From Nocardia pneumoniae NBRC 100136 (GTDB taxonomy: Bacteria; Actinomycetota; Actinomycetes; Mycobacteriales; Mycobacteriaceae): DNA of 64,000 bases. The notes under the pieces were generated by a model, which worked only from the letters and a program-made list of their open reading frames with translations, was not told where the DNA came from and did no database searches. The stretch covers positions 1-64,000 of the forward strand of contig NZ_BAGF01000040.1 of NCBI RefSeq assembly GCF_000308755.1, in the 5' to 3' direction. Both the position numbers and the translations under genes were made by a program. This document shows, one piece after another, positions 53,801-64,000 of this stretch (the stretch's first letter is position 1; each line of letters starts with the position of its first letter).

Positions 53801-54442
53801 TCAGGGCAGCGGCGCGGCCCCGCGCTGAGTCAGCAGCATCCCCATCACCCCGGCTTCTTGGCCCTGCCCGTGGATCATCGCGCGGGCGAGCTCCTTGACC
53901 GGACCGGAGCGCAGCAGGCCGTCGGCGGCTTCGGCCATCGCGATACCGCCTTGATGGTGGCGGAACATCAATTGCAGGAACAGGATTTCGGCCTCACGGC
54001 CGCGTGCCGCCGCCAATGTGTCGAGCTCAGCGGTGTTCGCCATCCCCGGCATGGCTCCCGGGCGCACGGTCGACGCGGCGGGGGCCGTGGCCGGATGCCG
54101 ATGCTCCGTGGGCATCCACGCCATCGGATGCGAGGAGGTCGGGGCCGCGTCGGCCAGGCGCAGCCAGCCGAGCATGGTGCCGATCTCCACGCGCTGCGTG
54201 CGGTCGAGTTGCTCGGCCACTCGGGCGACCGCCGGATCGACGGCATGGTCGAGCCGCTGCACCATGAGCAGCGCTTGCTGATGGTGCGCGGTCATGTCCT
54301 GCGCGAAACCGATCTCCACCGCGGTGAGAACCTCTGTCGCAGAAGACTTCTGCGGAAACACCAGCGGTCGTAGCGCGGCGCCGAGCACGAGCAGTGCGAA
54401 CGCCACGGAAACCGCGGCCGCGGTTCGTGTCCACGCTGACAT
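53801..54442 (-). CDS. DUF305 exported protein
   Basis: 213-aa DUF305 protein, mostly helical and with an N-terminal signal/anchor (AAAVSVAFALLVLGAAL). The paired histidine motifs are FAQDMTAHHQQALLM and LMFRHHQGGIAMA, characteristic of the family and able to bind metal. Some relatives are linked to copper handling. Its ATG (54442) is 2 bp after the stop of the LVIVD-repeat gene, so the two form an operon. The pairing suggests they act together at the cell surface. Confidence 0.87.
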   Translation of the reverse strand: MSAWTRTAAAVSVAFALLVLGAALRPLVFPQKSSATEVLTAVEIGFAQDMTAHHQQALLMVQRLDHAVDPAVARVAEQLDRTQRVEIGTMLGWLRLADAAPTSSHPMAWMPTEHRHPATAPAASTVRPGAMPGMANTAELDTLAAARGREAEILFLQLMFRHHQGGIAMAEAADGLLRSGPVKELARAMIHGQGQEAGVMGMLLTQRGAAPLP

Positions 54443-54444
54443 CG

Positions 54445-56019
54445 TCACGACCCCACGATCGACTTCTGGTTCTGCGGCGGCGAATACACGTCGTCGTCCA
54501 GCCGCAACACCATGAACCCGTTGTCCGAGCAGGCGACGTAGAGCTGCGATCCGCGCCATTCCGGCGGCGAGAAACACCAGTCCGTGGACACGTCGCCGAA
54601 GGCGAGACGGCCGGAGCGGGGCGTGGTGGCGTCGAGCGGGTTGAACTGTCCTTCCAGTACGGCGCGCACCGCGGGCGGCGTGCTCATCAAGGGCACGCCG
54701 ATGATCGAGGCCAGCGCGTGCGGCGAGTTCCACAGGCTCAGGTTCTGGCCGGTGCGGGCGGGCGGGTTGAAGTAGGCGATCTCGCGGATGGCGAACGGAT
54801 CGCGGATGTCGAAGACCCGGATGCCGGAGGAGATCCACCCGCAGGCCAGCGCGGTCGGATTGTCCCGGCGGTCGGCGGCGCAGTAGTGCGATTCGTACGC
54901 GAACGCGGATCCGCCCATGGACGAGCCGATATTGCTGTCGATGTGCTGCGGCAGGTTGATCTCCAGCTTGATCTTGCCGGCGACTTTGGGTGCGGTCTCG
55001 TCGGAGATGTCGATGAGTTTGACACCGCCGGAGCCGCCCTCGTCGACGGTGTAGAGGTAGGGCTTGCCGTCGTAGTTGACCGGGATGCTGTGCTGGGTCG
55101 CCCAGCCGTCCGTCCAGAACACCCGGCCGATGTGGTGCACCTGCGGATTCGGGTCGCGGCGCTGCACCGCGCTGATGTCCAGGACGGTGAATCCGCCGAG
55201 GGCGGAGATGTACATCCGGTTGCCGTCCGGGCTGATGCCGAACCCGTGCGCCTCGATGCCGGTCAGCCCCTGCCAGATCACTCGCGGGTTGGCCGGATCG
55301 GCGAGGTCGATCGCGCTGACGAAGCCGGGTGCGACCCCCGACGCCCAATACGTGTTGCCGTCCGGGGAGAAGCCGCCTTCGTGCGTGGTGATCGGCAGGG
55401 GCATCAGCATATTCGTGCCAGGGCCCGGGTTGAGCAGCCGCGGGTGGGCGCAATCGGACACGTCGTACACCGACAGATAGCCGACGCCTTCACCGACCGG
55501 GACGCCGGTGCCGACCAGCAGTTTGCGCTCGGTGTTGACCTTGAGGCTCTCCCAGGTGCCCGCGAGCATGGCGGGCTCGGTCAGCGTGACCGTCGGGCGC
55601 GGATTCGCGGCATCCGATACGTCCAGCACTTGGACGCCGCGTCCCTCGCTGATCAGGTTGCCGGGAAAGAACGAACCCAGATAGGCGCAGTGCTCGAAGC
55701 TGGTGGAGGTGATGCCCGCGCCGCGGCCCGCGTACCCGCCGACGAACGACATATTGCAGCGATAGCCCTGGGTACTGCGCCCGCTGTCCCGGTCGGCCGC
55801 GGTGACGTCGCCTTGCAAGCCGTTCTCCGGTGCGGAGCCGGGGCCGCAGTCCGCGCGGGGGACCGAAACGCGCCCGACGTCGAAGAATTCGTGGATGGCG
55901 TCCTGGAGGTCGGATCGCGGATCAGCCGAGGCGATCCCGGGCAGCAGCATGGCCGTGACCATGCCGATGGTGAGCAGAATCAGCGTTTTCGCGCGGCGCA
56001 GTCTGGCCGATGGGCGCAT
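54445..56019 (-). CDS. LVIVD-repeat exported beta-propeller protein
   Basis: 524-aa secreted protein. After a signal sequence (TLILLTIGMVTAMLLPGIASA) come repeated units of the LVIVD kind: VQVLDVSDAANPRP, LSVYDVSDCAHPRL, VSAIDLADPANPRV, LIDISDETAPKV and IRVFDIRDPFAIRE. These build a beta propeller. Function unknown in bacteria. ATG 56019 has GGGGGA 6 bp upstream; an upstream ATG at 56079 is open. Cotranscribed with the DUF305 gene. Confidence 0.83.
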   Translation of the reverse strand: MRPSARLRRAKTLILLTIGMVTAMLLPGIASADPRSDLQDAIHEFFDVGRVSVPRADCGPGSAPENGLQGDVTAADRDSGRSTQGYRCNMSFVGGYAGRGAGITSTSFEHCAYLGSFFPGNLISEGRGVQVLDVSDAANPRPTVTLTEPAMLAGTWESLKVNTERKLLVGTGVPVGEGVGYLSVYDVSDCAHPRLLNPGPGTNMLMPLPITTHEGGFSPDGNTYWASGVAPGFVSAIDLADPANPRVIWQGLTGIEAHGFGISPDGNRMYISALGGFTVLDISAVQRRDPNPQVHHIGRVFWTDGWATQHSIPVNYDGKPYLYTVDEGGSGGVKLIDISDETAPKVAGKIKLEINLPQHIDSNIGSSMGGSAFAYESHYCAADRRDNPTALACGWISSGIRVFDIRDPFAIREIAYFNPPARTGQNLSLWNSPHALASIIGVPLMSTPPAVRAVLEGQFNPLDATTPRSGRLAFGDVSTDWCFSPPEWRGSQLYVACSDNGFMVLRLDDDVYSPPQNQKSIVGS

Positions 56020-56184
56020 CGTCGCGTCCCCCAACTTCGTCTTCGGAACTGGGCTGTCCGGGCTGACTGGGACAGTCACCGAACTGACTGAATGGTAGTA
56101 ATACTCGTTAACTTGAAGGAGGGTTTCGGTGAATCCCGCGCATGATTCGCGAAGATTTTCGCCGAATCGGCGTCCGGGACGGCG

Positions 56185-57123
56185 TCAGTCCCGGTGGCCG
56201 GTGCCGATTCGTTCGTCCGAGGCCAGCAGTTCGTCGCAGACGCCGAGGAAGGTCGTGCGCAACTCGGACGCGCGCTCGGCCAGCGCCGACTGCGCGCGCA
56301 CGTACTCCGCGCGGCCCGCGGGCGTCTCGACGCGGACCGGCTCGTAGCCGTACCCGGACAGGTCGTAGGGGCTGGCGCGCATGTCGAGTTCCCTGGCGGC
56401 GCAAGCCATCTCGAAGCAGTCCAGCAGCAGCTCGGAGGAGATCAGCGGGACCAGCTTGAAACCCCACTTGTACAAGTCCATGTTCGCGTGCAGGCAGCCC
56501 GGCTGTTCGCGGCGGAGCTGGTCGGCGCGCGTCAGCGGCTCGGCATTGCGGCCGACGGCTTCCGGGGTGAAGAAGCGGTAGGCGTCGAAATGCGTGCAGC
56601 GCAGGGACATCGATTCGACGACCGCGTCGGTGCCCGCCCGCCCGAGCCGCAACGGCAGCTGCTGGTGGCGGATGTCGTCGGTGCGATACACCATCGCCCA
56701 CTCGTGCAGACCGAAGCAGGACAGCTGGGCGGGGCGGGACGCGGTGGCGCGCAAAAGATTCGCGACGAACGCGAGGGTGTCGTAGCGCTTGGCCAGGTAC
56801 GCGGGGTCGGCGGTGAAGACGTTGCGGGGCACCGCATCGCCCACCTGGCTGTCCATGGTGACGCGGTGATATCCGCGGGCGCCGTCGTACTCGGCAGCGT
56901 CGGCGAGCGCGATGCCGTATCCCGGGTGCCAGCGGCGCAGCTGGGCGGGTTTGTGACCGTAGTAGGTGAACAAGAAGTCGATCACCGGATGCGACGACCC
57001 GTGCGCCCGCCGTTCGAGATACGGTCCGATCAGACCATCGAGCCGGGCCCGGTGCGCCGCGGCGGCCGCCCGCCACCGCGCACCGGGCAACACCCGTGCG
57101 GTCACGCCGACACCCGGGAGCAT
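56185..57123 (-). CDS. Conserved actinobacterial protein, often named 3-methyladenine DNA glycosylase
   Basis: 312-aa protein with the block HPVIDFLFTYYGHKPAQLRRWHPG. Actinobacterial proteins sharing this block are frequently annotated as 3-methyladenine DNA glycosylase, though I see no helix-hairpin-helix DNA-glycosylase signature, so the name is doubtful. Other conserved parts are MVYRTDDIRHQQLPLR and HANMDLYKWGFKL. ATG 57123 lies 20 bp after the CNNM gene stop on the same strand, suggesting one operon. Confidence 0.7.
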   Translation of the reverse strand: MLPGVGVTARVLPGARWRAAAAAHRARLDGLIGPYLERRAHGSSHPVIDFLFTYYGHKPAQLRRWHPGYGIALADAAEYDGARGYHRVTMDSQVGDAVPRNVFTADPAYLAKRYDTLAFVANLLRATASRPAQLSCFGLHEWAMVYRTDDIRHQQLPLRLGRAGTDAVVESMSLRCTHFDAYRFFTPEAVGRNAEPLTRADQLRREQPGCLHANMDLYKWGFKLVPLISSELLLDCFEMACAARELDMRASPYDLSGYGYEPVRVETPAGRAEYVRAQSALAERASELRTTFLGVCDELLASDERIGTGHRD

Positions 57124-57142
57124 CCGCCGGATCGCCGGGCCG

Positions 57143-58207
57143 TCATTCGATCACCCGGTGCGTGACGTCTCGGACGGTGCCGACGAACTCCTCCACCAAG
57201 TCCTCCAAGGCGACGATGCCGGTGGTGTTGCCCCGCTCGTCGACCACTCGGCCGAGATGACTGTTGGTGCGGCGCAGGCGGGCCAGCGCCTCGTAGAGCG
57301 TCGTGCCCATGCCGACGGTGGGCAACGGGCGGATATCGGTGCGCGGGATCGGCGTCGCCGGACCGGCGCTTTCGTCGGCGACCTTGTCGAGCACGTCCTT
57401 GACATGCAAGTAGCCGACCAGCGAGCCGTCGCTCGCCCGCACCGGGTAGCGGGAGAAGCCGGTCTCCGCGACGGCGGACTCCACGTCGCCGAGCGTCGTC
57501 CCGTTGCCGCGCAGCGGAACCGACCGCGCCGCCTGCAACGGCACCATCACGTCGGCGACCACGCGTTCGCTGGTGCCGAGCGCCTGGGTGAGGCGCCGGT
57601 GCTCCTCTTCGTCGAGCAGGCCCTCCGAGCGCGACTCGCCGATCATCTCGGCCAGCTCCACCATCGACACGGTCGCCTCGAGCTCGTCCTTCGGCTCCAC
57701 CCGCAGCAGCCGCAGCGACAGGTTGGCGGACAGGTTGTAGAGGGCGATGAGCGGCCGGGCCAGTCGCAGCCACACCAAGTGCACCGGAACCAGCAGCAGC
57801 GCGCTGCGTTCCGGACCGGCCAGCGCGATGTTCTTCGGGATCATCTCGCCGAACAGGATGTGCAGGATGACCACGATGGTCAGCGCGACGGCGAACGCCA
57901 CCGGGTGCAGCACCTGCTCGGGCAGCCCGGCCAGATCGAACGGGCCCTCCAGCAGATGCGCGACGGCGGGCTCGCCGACCCGCCCGAGCAGGATCGAGCA
58001 GATGGTGATGCCCAGCTGCGCGGCCGCCAGCATCATGGAGAGATTCTCGCCCGCCCTGATCACCGTGTTCGCGTTGCGCTTGCCCTGCGCGGCCAGCGCT
58101 TCCAGCCGGTCGCGGCGGGCGGAGATCAGCGCGAACTCGGCGGCGACGAAGAAGGCGTTGCCGCCGAGCAGCACGACGGTGAGCAGCACGCCGAAGAGAT
58201 CACCCAT
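57143..58207 (-). CDS. CNNM/CBS membrane protein, Rv1841c-like
   Basis: 354-aa protein with an N-terminal CNNM transmembrane domain (FAVALTIVVILHILFGEMIPKNIAL) and a C-terminal pair of CBS domains (VADVMVPLQAA, and HLGRVVDERGNTTGIVALEDLVEE). The family (CorC/MpfA) is tied to Mg/divalent-cation efflux. It lacks the C-terminal CorC_HlyC domain, which the partner upstream has. ATG 58207 overlaps the partner stop by 8 bp; the pair probably makes a heteromeric transporter. Confidence 0.88.
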   Translation of the reverse strand: MGDLFGVLLTVVLLGGNAFFVAAEFALISARRDRLEALAAQGKRNANTVIRAGENLSMMLAAAQLGITICSILLGRVGEPAVAHLLEGPFDLAGLPEQVLHPVAFAVALTIVVILHILFGEMIPKNIALAGPERSALLLVPVHLVWLRLARPLIALYNLSANLSLRLLRVEPKDELEATVSMVELAEMIGESRSEGLLDEEEHRRLTQALGTSERVVADVMVPLQAARSVPLRGNGTTLGDVESAVAETGFSRYPVRASDGSLVGYLHVKDVLDKVADESAGPATPIPRTDIRPLPTVGMGTTLYEALARLRRTNSHLGRVVDERGNTTGIVALEDLVEEFVGTVRDVTHRVIE

Positions 58208-59582
58208 GGCTGTGCTCCCTGGTGGCCAGAGCGCCCGCGGCGACCGGGATCAGACGCACCCGGTCGATGCGCCGACCGTCCATCCGTTCCACCCGGGCGA
58301 TCCAGCCGCCCGACTCGGGATCGTCCGTCGCGGACCACTGCTGCGAGCGGGGATTCGGCAGCACCACTTCGTCGCCCGCCATCGGGATGCGGCCCAGCCT
58401 GGTCAGGACCAGACCGCCCAGGGTCTCGTACTCACCCTCGGGGGCGTCGTATCCGGTCGCCCGGGAAACCTCGTCGATGCGCAGCAGCCCCGAACAGTCC
58501 CAGCCGTCCGAGACGCGCCGTACGTCGCGCTCCTCCTCGTCGTGCTCGTCGCGGACGTCGCCGAGGATCTCCTCGATGATGTCCTCCATGGTCACCAGAC
58601 CCGCGGTGCCGCCGTACTCGTCGACGACGAGAGCGACCTGCATGCCGTGGGAGCGGATGCGTTCGAGCACCTCGTCGCCGTCCAGGCTGGCGGGCACGAT
58701 CGGGACCGGGCGGGCGAGCATGTGCAGGGGAAGGGTCCCGCGTTCACCGGCCGGATGCGTGAACGCCTGCTTGATATGCACGAAGCCGAGGGTGTTGTCG
58801 AGGTCGCCGTCGATCACCGGGAACCGGGAGTAGCCGGTGCGGCCCGCCGCGTCGATGAGATCGGCGATGGTGTCGTCCTTGTCCAGCGATTCGATCGTCA
58901 CCCGTGGCGTCATCAGTTCCTCGGCGCTGCGCTCGCCGAACTGCAGCGAGCGATCCATCACCTGGGCGGTGCGCTGATCGAGCGCCCCGCGCAGGGCCGA
59001 AGTACGGACCAGCGAGCCCAGTTCCTGCGGCGACCGAGCCGAGCGCAACTCCTCGGCGGGTTCCACACCCAGCCTGCGGACCACCCAGTTGGCGGTGCCG
59101 TTGAGGAAATGGATCATCCACTTGAACACCACCGAGAAGGTGACCATCGGACCGGCCGTGGCGCGGGCGGTGGCCAGCGGCTTGGCGATGGCGATGTTCT
59201 TGGGCACCAGCTCGCCGTAGATCATCGACAGCGAGGTGGCCAGGATCAGAGCCAGCGTGAGGGCGATGCCGTGCCCGGCCGTGTCGCCGAGCCCGATTCC
59301 GGTGAAGACCGGCTTCAGCAGCTTGGCCAGCACCGGCTCGGCGATATAGCCGGTGACCAGCGTGGTGATGGTGATGCCGAGCTGGGCGCCGGACAACTGG
59401 AACGACAGCGTGCGGTGCGCCTTGCGGACCATCCTGGCGCGGACGTCACCGGTGCGGGCGTGCGCCTCGACGGTGCTGCGTTCCAGCGCGGTGAGGGAGA
59501 ACTCGGCGGCGACGAACAGGGCGGTGCCGACCGTGAGAGCGATGAATCCGATCAGGCTGAGCGCGGTGAGCGCGACTGACAT
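58200..59582 (-). CDS. CNNM/CBS/CorC membrane protein, Rv1842c-like
   Basis: 460-aa transporter-like protein: CNNM membrane domain (residues about 1-190, SMIYGELVPKNIAIAKP), two CBS domains (AEELMTPRVTIESL; MQVALVVDEYGGTAGLVTMEDIIEEILGD) and a CorC_HlyC C-terminal domain (VSDGWDCSGLLRIDEVS). Likely moves divalent cations. ATG 59582 is preferred, with AGGTGG 8 bp upstream; GTG 59594 is alternative. First gene of the operon; a structured leader lies about 70-135 bp upstream. Confidence 0.9.
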   Translation of the reverse strand: MSVALTALSLIGFIALTVGTALFVAAEFSLTALERSTVEAHARTGDVRARMVRKAHRTLSFQLSGAQLGITITTLVTGYIAEPVLAKLLKPVFTGIGLGDTAGHGIALTLALILATSLSMIYGELVPKNIAIAKPLATARATAGPMVTFSVVFKWMIHFLNGTANWVVRRLGVEPAEELRSARSPQELGSLVRTSALRGALDQRTAQVMDRSLQFGERSAEELMTPRVTIESLDKDDTIADLIDAAGRTGYSRFPVIDGDLDNTLGFVHIKQAFTHPAGERGTLPLHMLARPVPIVPASLDGDEVLERIRSHGMQVALVVDEYGGTAGLVTMEDIIEEILGDVRDEHDEEERDVRRVSDGWDCSGLLRIDEVSRATGYDAPEGEYETLGGLVLTRLGRIPMAGDEVVLPNPRSQQWSATDDPESGGWIARVERMDGRRIDRVRLIPVAAGALATREHSHG

Positions 59583-59650
59583 CGTCAGCACCACCTGCTC
59601 GGTGCCGGGATGGGGCCTGTGCGGGATGGGACTACTGCGGGGTGGAGGAC

Positions 59651-59716
59651 GCCGGGTTTGTCACCCGGCTCGGTAGAGGAGCCCTCCTGTGCGGCGCCCT
59701 CGGACGCGGGTGACAA
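59651..59716 (-). promoter_or_regulatory. Structured 5' leader with alternative pairings
   Basis: In the transcript direction TTGTCACCC (59716-59708) is followed by a small AGGAGGGCTCCT hairpin. Then comes GCCGGGTGACAAACCCGGC. The segment GGGTGACAA can pair perfectly with the 5' TTGTCACCC (9 bp) or its GCCGGGT can pair with the 3' ACCCGGC (7 bp). The two cannot form together. This mutually exclusive design fits an attenuator or riboswitch for the CNNM genes. It matches no known class I can name. Confidence 0.45.
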
Positions 59717-59875
59717 CTGGATCCTTTCGCGAAGTCGTGGTGCCGTTATCCGGCAACCACTATGCTACCGGCCCACGCATCGGGTCGCGTGGGCCGGTGC
59801 CGCTCGAATGCGCGTGTCGGGAAACCAGCACAACGCGGCGGTTGCCTCAGTGGCGCTGCCGCGGTAGCGCCGACC

Positions 59876-62312
<2,437 letters not shown>

Positions 62313-62318
62313 GACCGA

Positions 62319-64000
62319 TCAGTGTGCTCCGCGATTGCCACGCTGCGGCGGCTGCTGGGATCGCACGGCGCGTCGCCGTGTTCGTCCTGCCGTGTCACCG
62401 GTGGCCGGACCCGCGGCGCGGCGGGAGAACCCACCGCTGGTCCGGCCGGTCTCATAGCGACCCCCGGATTGCGCCGCCGCGCTCGAGCCTCGGCTACCGG
62501 CGCCGGTCGGATCTCCGCGCCCTGTGTCCGTGACAGCCGTCTTCCGCGACGCTGTCGCCGCGCCCGTGCCATGGCCACCGGCGCCGGTCGGTGCTCTGCG
62601 CCGTCCTGTGTCCCCGGCGGGCGTCTTCCCGGCGCGACCCGGCGCTGTCGCCGCGCGGCCGCTGGCCGCGCTCGGTTCTCCGTTCCGTCCCGGCTGCCCT
62701 GGGGACTTCTGCGTCTCCGTCGCAGCCGTCGTTCCACGGCGGCCCCCGAACGGTGCTGCCGCACTCGTGCCGCGGCCGCTGACTGCGGCCGGTTCTCCGC
62801 GCCGCCCCGGCTTCCGCCGTGCGGGCTTCCGCGTGCCCGTTGCGGGCGTCGTCGCAGCGCCACCAGACCGTGCCGCGCTCGTGCCCTGGTTGCTGGCTGC
62901 GGCCGGTTCTCCGCGGCGTCGCGGCTGCCGTTGCGGGGACTTCGGTTTCTCCGTGACCGGCGCCGCCGGGGACGCAGTGGGTGCGGCCACCGGAACGCCG
63001 GACGGGCGGCGTGCGCCGGTGATCGCGATCAGCGTGCTGTCGCCGGGACGGACTTCGACGCCGTCGACCTCGACCCCGGCTTTGCGCGCCATCGCCTCGA
63101 CCTCACGACGCTCGTCGTCCATCACCAGCGTGACGACCACGCCGTCCTCGCCCGCGCGGGCGGTGCGCCCGGCCCGGTGCAGGTAGGCCTTCGGCTCGGC
63201 GGGCGGATCGACGTGCACGACGAGGGAGATCCCGTCGACGTGGATGCCGCGCGCGGCGACGTCGGTGGTGACCAGCACCGGCACCGAGCCGTCGGCGAAC
63301 GCGGCGAGGGTGCGGGTCCGGTTGTTCTGCGCCTTGCCGCCGTGCAGCGCGCCCGCGGGGATGCCCGCGCCGCGCAGCTGTTTGGCGAGCCGGTCGGCGC
63401 CGTGCTTGGTGCGGACGAACATGATGGTCAGCCCGTCCCGCGCGGCGATCTCGGTGGCGACCGCACGTTTGGCCACCTTGTCGCGCACGTACAGCAGGTG
63501 GTGCGACATCGTGGCGACCGACGCCGACGGCGGCGCGGTGGAGTGCGTGACCGGCGCGCGCAGATAGCGCTTGACCAGCTTGTCCACCTCGCCGTCCAGT
63601 GTGGCCGAGAACAGCAGGCGCTGACCGTCGCGCGGGGTCCGGTCGAGCAGCTTGGTCACCTGCGGGAGAAAGCCCATGTCGGCCATGTGGTCGGCCTCGT
63701 CCAGCGCGGTGATCACCACGTCGGACAGGTCGGCCGACCCTTGCGCGAGCAGGTCGGCGAGCCGTCCCGGTGTGGCGATGAGCAGGTCGACGCCGCGGGC
63801 GAGCCGGTCGGCTTGGCGTTTGATCGGGGCGCCGCCGACCACCGAGGCCACGCGCAGCCCGAGCGCGAGCGCCGGTTCGTCGAGCGCCCGCTCGATCTGC
63901 GCGGCCAGTTCGCGGGTCGGCACGAGCACGAGTCCGCGCGGCCTGCGCGGTTTGGCGGGGGCGCCCGCCAAGCGGGTGAGCATCGGGAGGCCGAAGGCCA
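62319..64000 (-). CDS. DEAD-box RNA helicase, 5' end beyond window
   Basis: Partial; the 3' 560 codons are here and the Walker-A part lies past 64000. Helicase motifs: PTRELAAQI (Ia), TPGRLADLL (Ib), DEADHMADMGF (II, a DEAD variant), SAT (III), TTDVAARGIHV (V) and HRAGRTARAG (VI). After the core a long disordered basic tail holds about five degenerate units around RRGEPAAxSxxGTSAA. It unwinds structured RNA, perhaps in cold growth or ribosome assembly; the target is not shown. Confidence 0.92.
   Translation of the reverse strand, partial: AFGLPMLTRLAGAPAKPRRPRGLVLVPTRELAAQIERALDEPALALGLRVASVVGGAPIKRQADRLARGVDLLIATPGRLADLLAQGSADLSDVVITALDEADHMADMGFLPQVTKLLDRTPRDGQRLLFSATLDGEVDKLVKRYLRAPVTHSTAPPSASVATMSHHLLYVRDKVAKRAVATEIAARDGLTIMFVRTKHGADRLAKQLRGAGIPAGALHGGKAQNNRTRTLAAFADGSVPVLVTTDVAARGIHVDGISLVVHVDPPAEPKAYLHRAGRTARAGEDGVVVTLVMDDERREVEAMARKAGVEVDGVEVRPGDSTLIAITGARRPSGVPVAAPTASPAAPVTEKPKSPQRQPRRRGEPAAASNQGTSAARSGGAATTPATGTRKPARRKPGRRGEPAAVSGRGTSAAAPFGGRRGTTAATETQKSPGQPGRNGEPSAASGRAATAPGRAGKTPAGDTGRRRAPTGAGGHGTGAATASRKTAVTDTGRGDPTGAGSRGSSAAAQSGGRYETGRTSGGFSRRAAGPATGDTAGRTRRRAVRSQQPPQRGNRGAH

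Noticed and set aside
59651..59716. Known Mg2+ (M-box) or Mn2+ (yybP-ykoY) riboswitch
   Set aside because: None of the conserved sequence blocks of those classes is recognisable; only the pairing logic is riboswitch-like.

Overview
The window reads as chromosomal DNA of a high-GC, mycolic-acid-type actinomycete, most likely a Nocardia or close relative. The reasons are the strong G/C third-position bias, the many GTG starts, and a set of mycobacterial-type genes: garA, ftsR, mcdR-like, pgsA-like, guaB1, choD, a cutinase, a cyclopropane-mycolate-synthase-like methyltransferase and acrA1. The order from about 29.5 to 61.3 kb follows Mycobacterium tuberculosis Rv1822 to Rv1843c with gaps and insertions. 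Genus and synteny are judged from memory of these families, not from a search. Layout, 0-11.7 kb: metabolic genes with local regulators. An IclR regulator faces an SDR/DapB-like reductase pair across a perfect palindrome. Then come a class-V aminotransferase, an NTF2-like protein, a second IclR regulator, a TetR-FAD dehydrogenase operon with twin operators, a repeat array of small coupled reading frames that runs into an alcohol dehydrogenase gene, and a secreted cutinase. 11.7-29.4 kb: AcrA1-like acyl-CoA reductase, a 5'-nucleotidase lipoprotein, heme oxygenase, a ThrE-type exporter, an F420-type oxidoreductase behind a KstR-like box, a TetR-ABC efflux operon like Rv1219c-Rv1217c, an acyl-CoA oxidase, PAP2, NERD, DUF2252 and a ChoD-like oxidase. 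29.5-38.3 kb: a CDP-alcohol phosphatidyltransferase, gcvH, garA, a 22-aa coupled reading frame, ftsR, a bifunctional-nuclease-family gene, a second MerR gene, an M14 peptidase, and gcvP behind a tandem glycine riboswitch. This links glycine cleavage, GarA control of 2-oxoglutarate metabolism and cell-division regulators. 38.3-42.1 kb: a decayed island with a frameshifted glycosyltransferase, IS5 and IS256 transposase remnants and one intact cyclopropane-synthase-family gene. 42.1-48.7 kb: a VWA/substrate-binding protein, WhiB, HNH endonuclease, a 43-aa reading frame and DM13. Next is a scar where a truncated acyl-CoA dehydrogenase and a truncated HxlR-type regulator meet head to head, followed by an SDR-ADH-TetR operon with 4-bp overlaps. 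48.8-64 kb: malate synthase glcB, a 33-aa reading frame between two strong terminators, a membrane protein, a hotdog-like protein, an NAD(P)H oxidoreductase, a DUF305-LVIVD pair, two CNNM/CBS membrane proteins behind a structured leader, guaB1, a DMT transporter and the 3' part of a DEAD-box helicase gene. No rRNA, tRNA, CRISPR array or intact insertion sequence was seen. The least explained signals are the small coupled or terminator-bounded reading frames (31281, 51227, 44935), the repeat array at 9578, and the leader at 59651-59716 with two mutually exclusive foldings.
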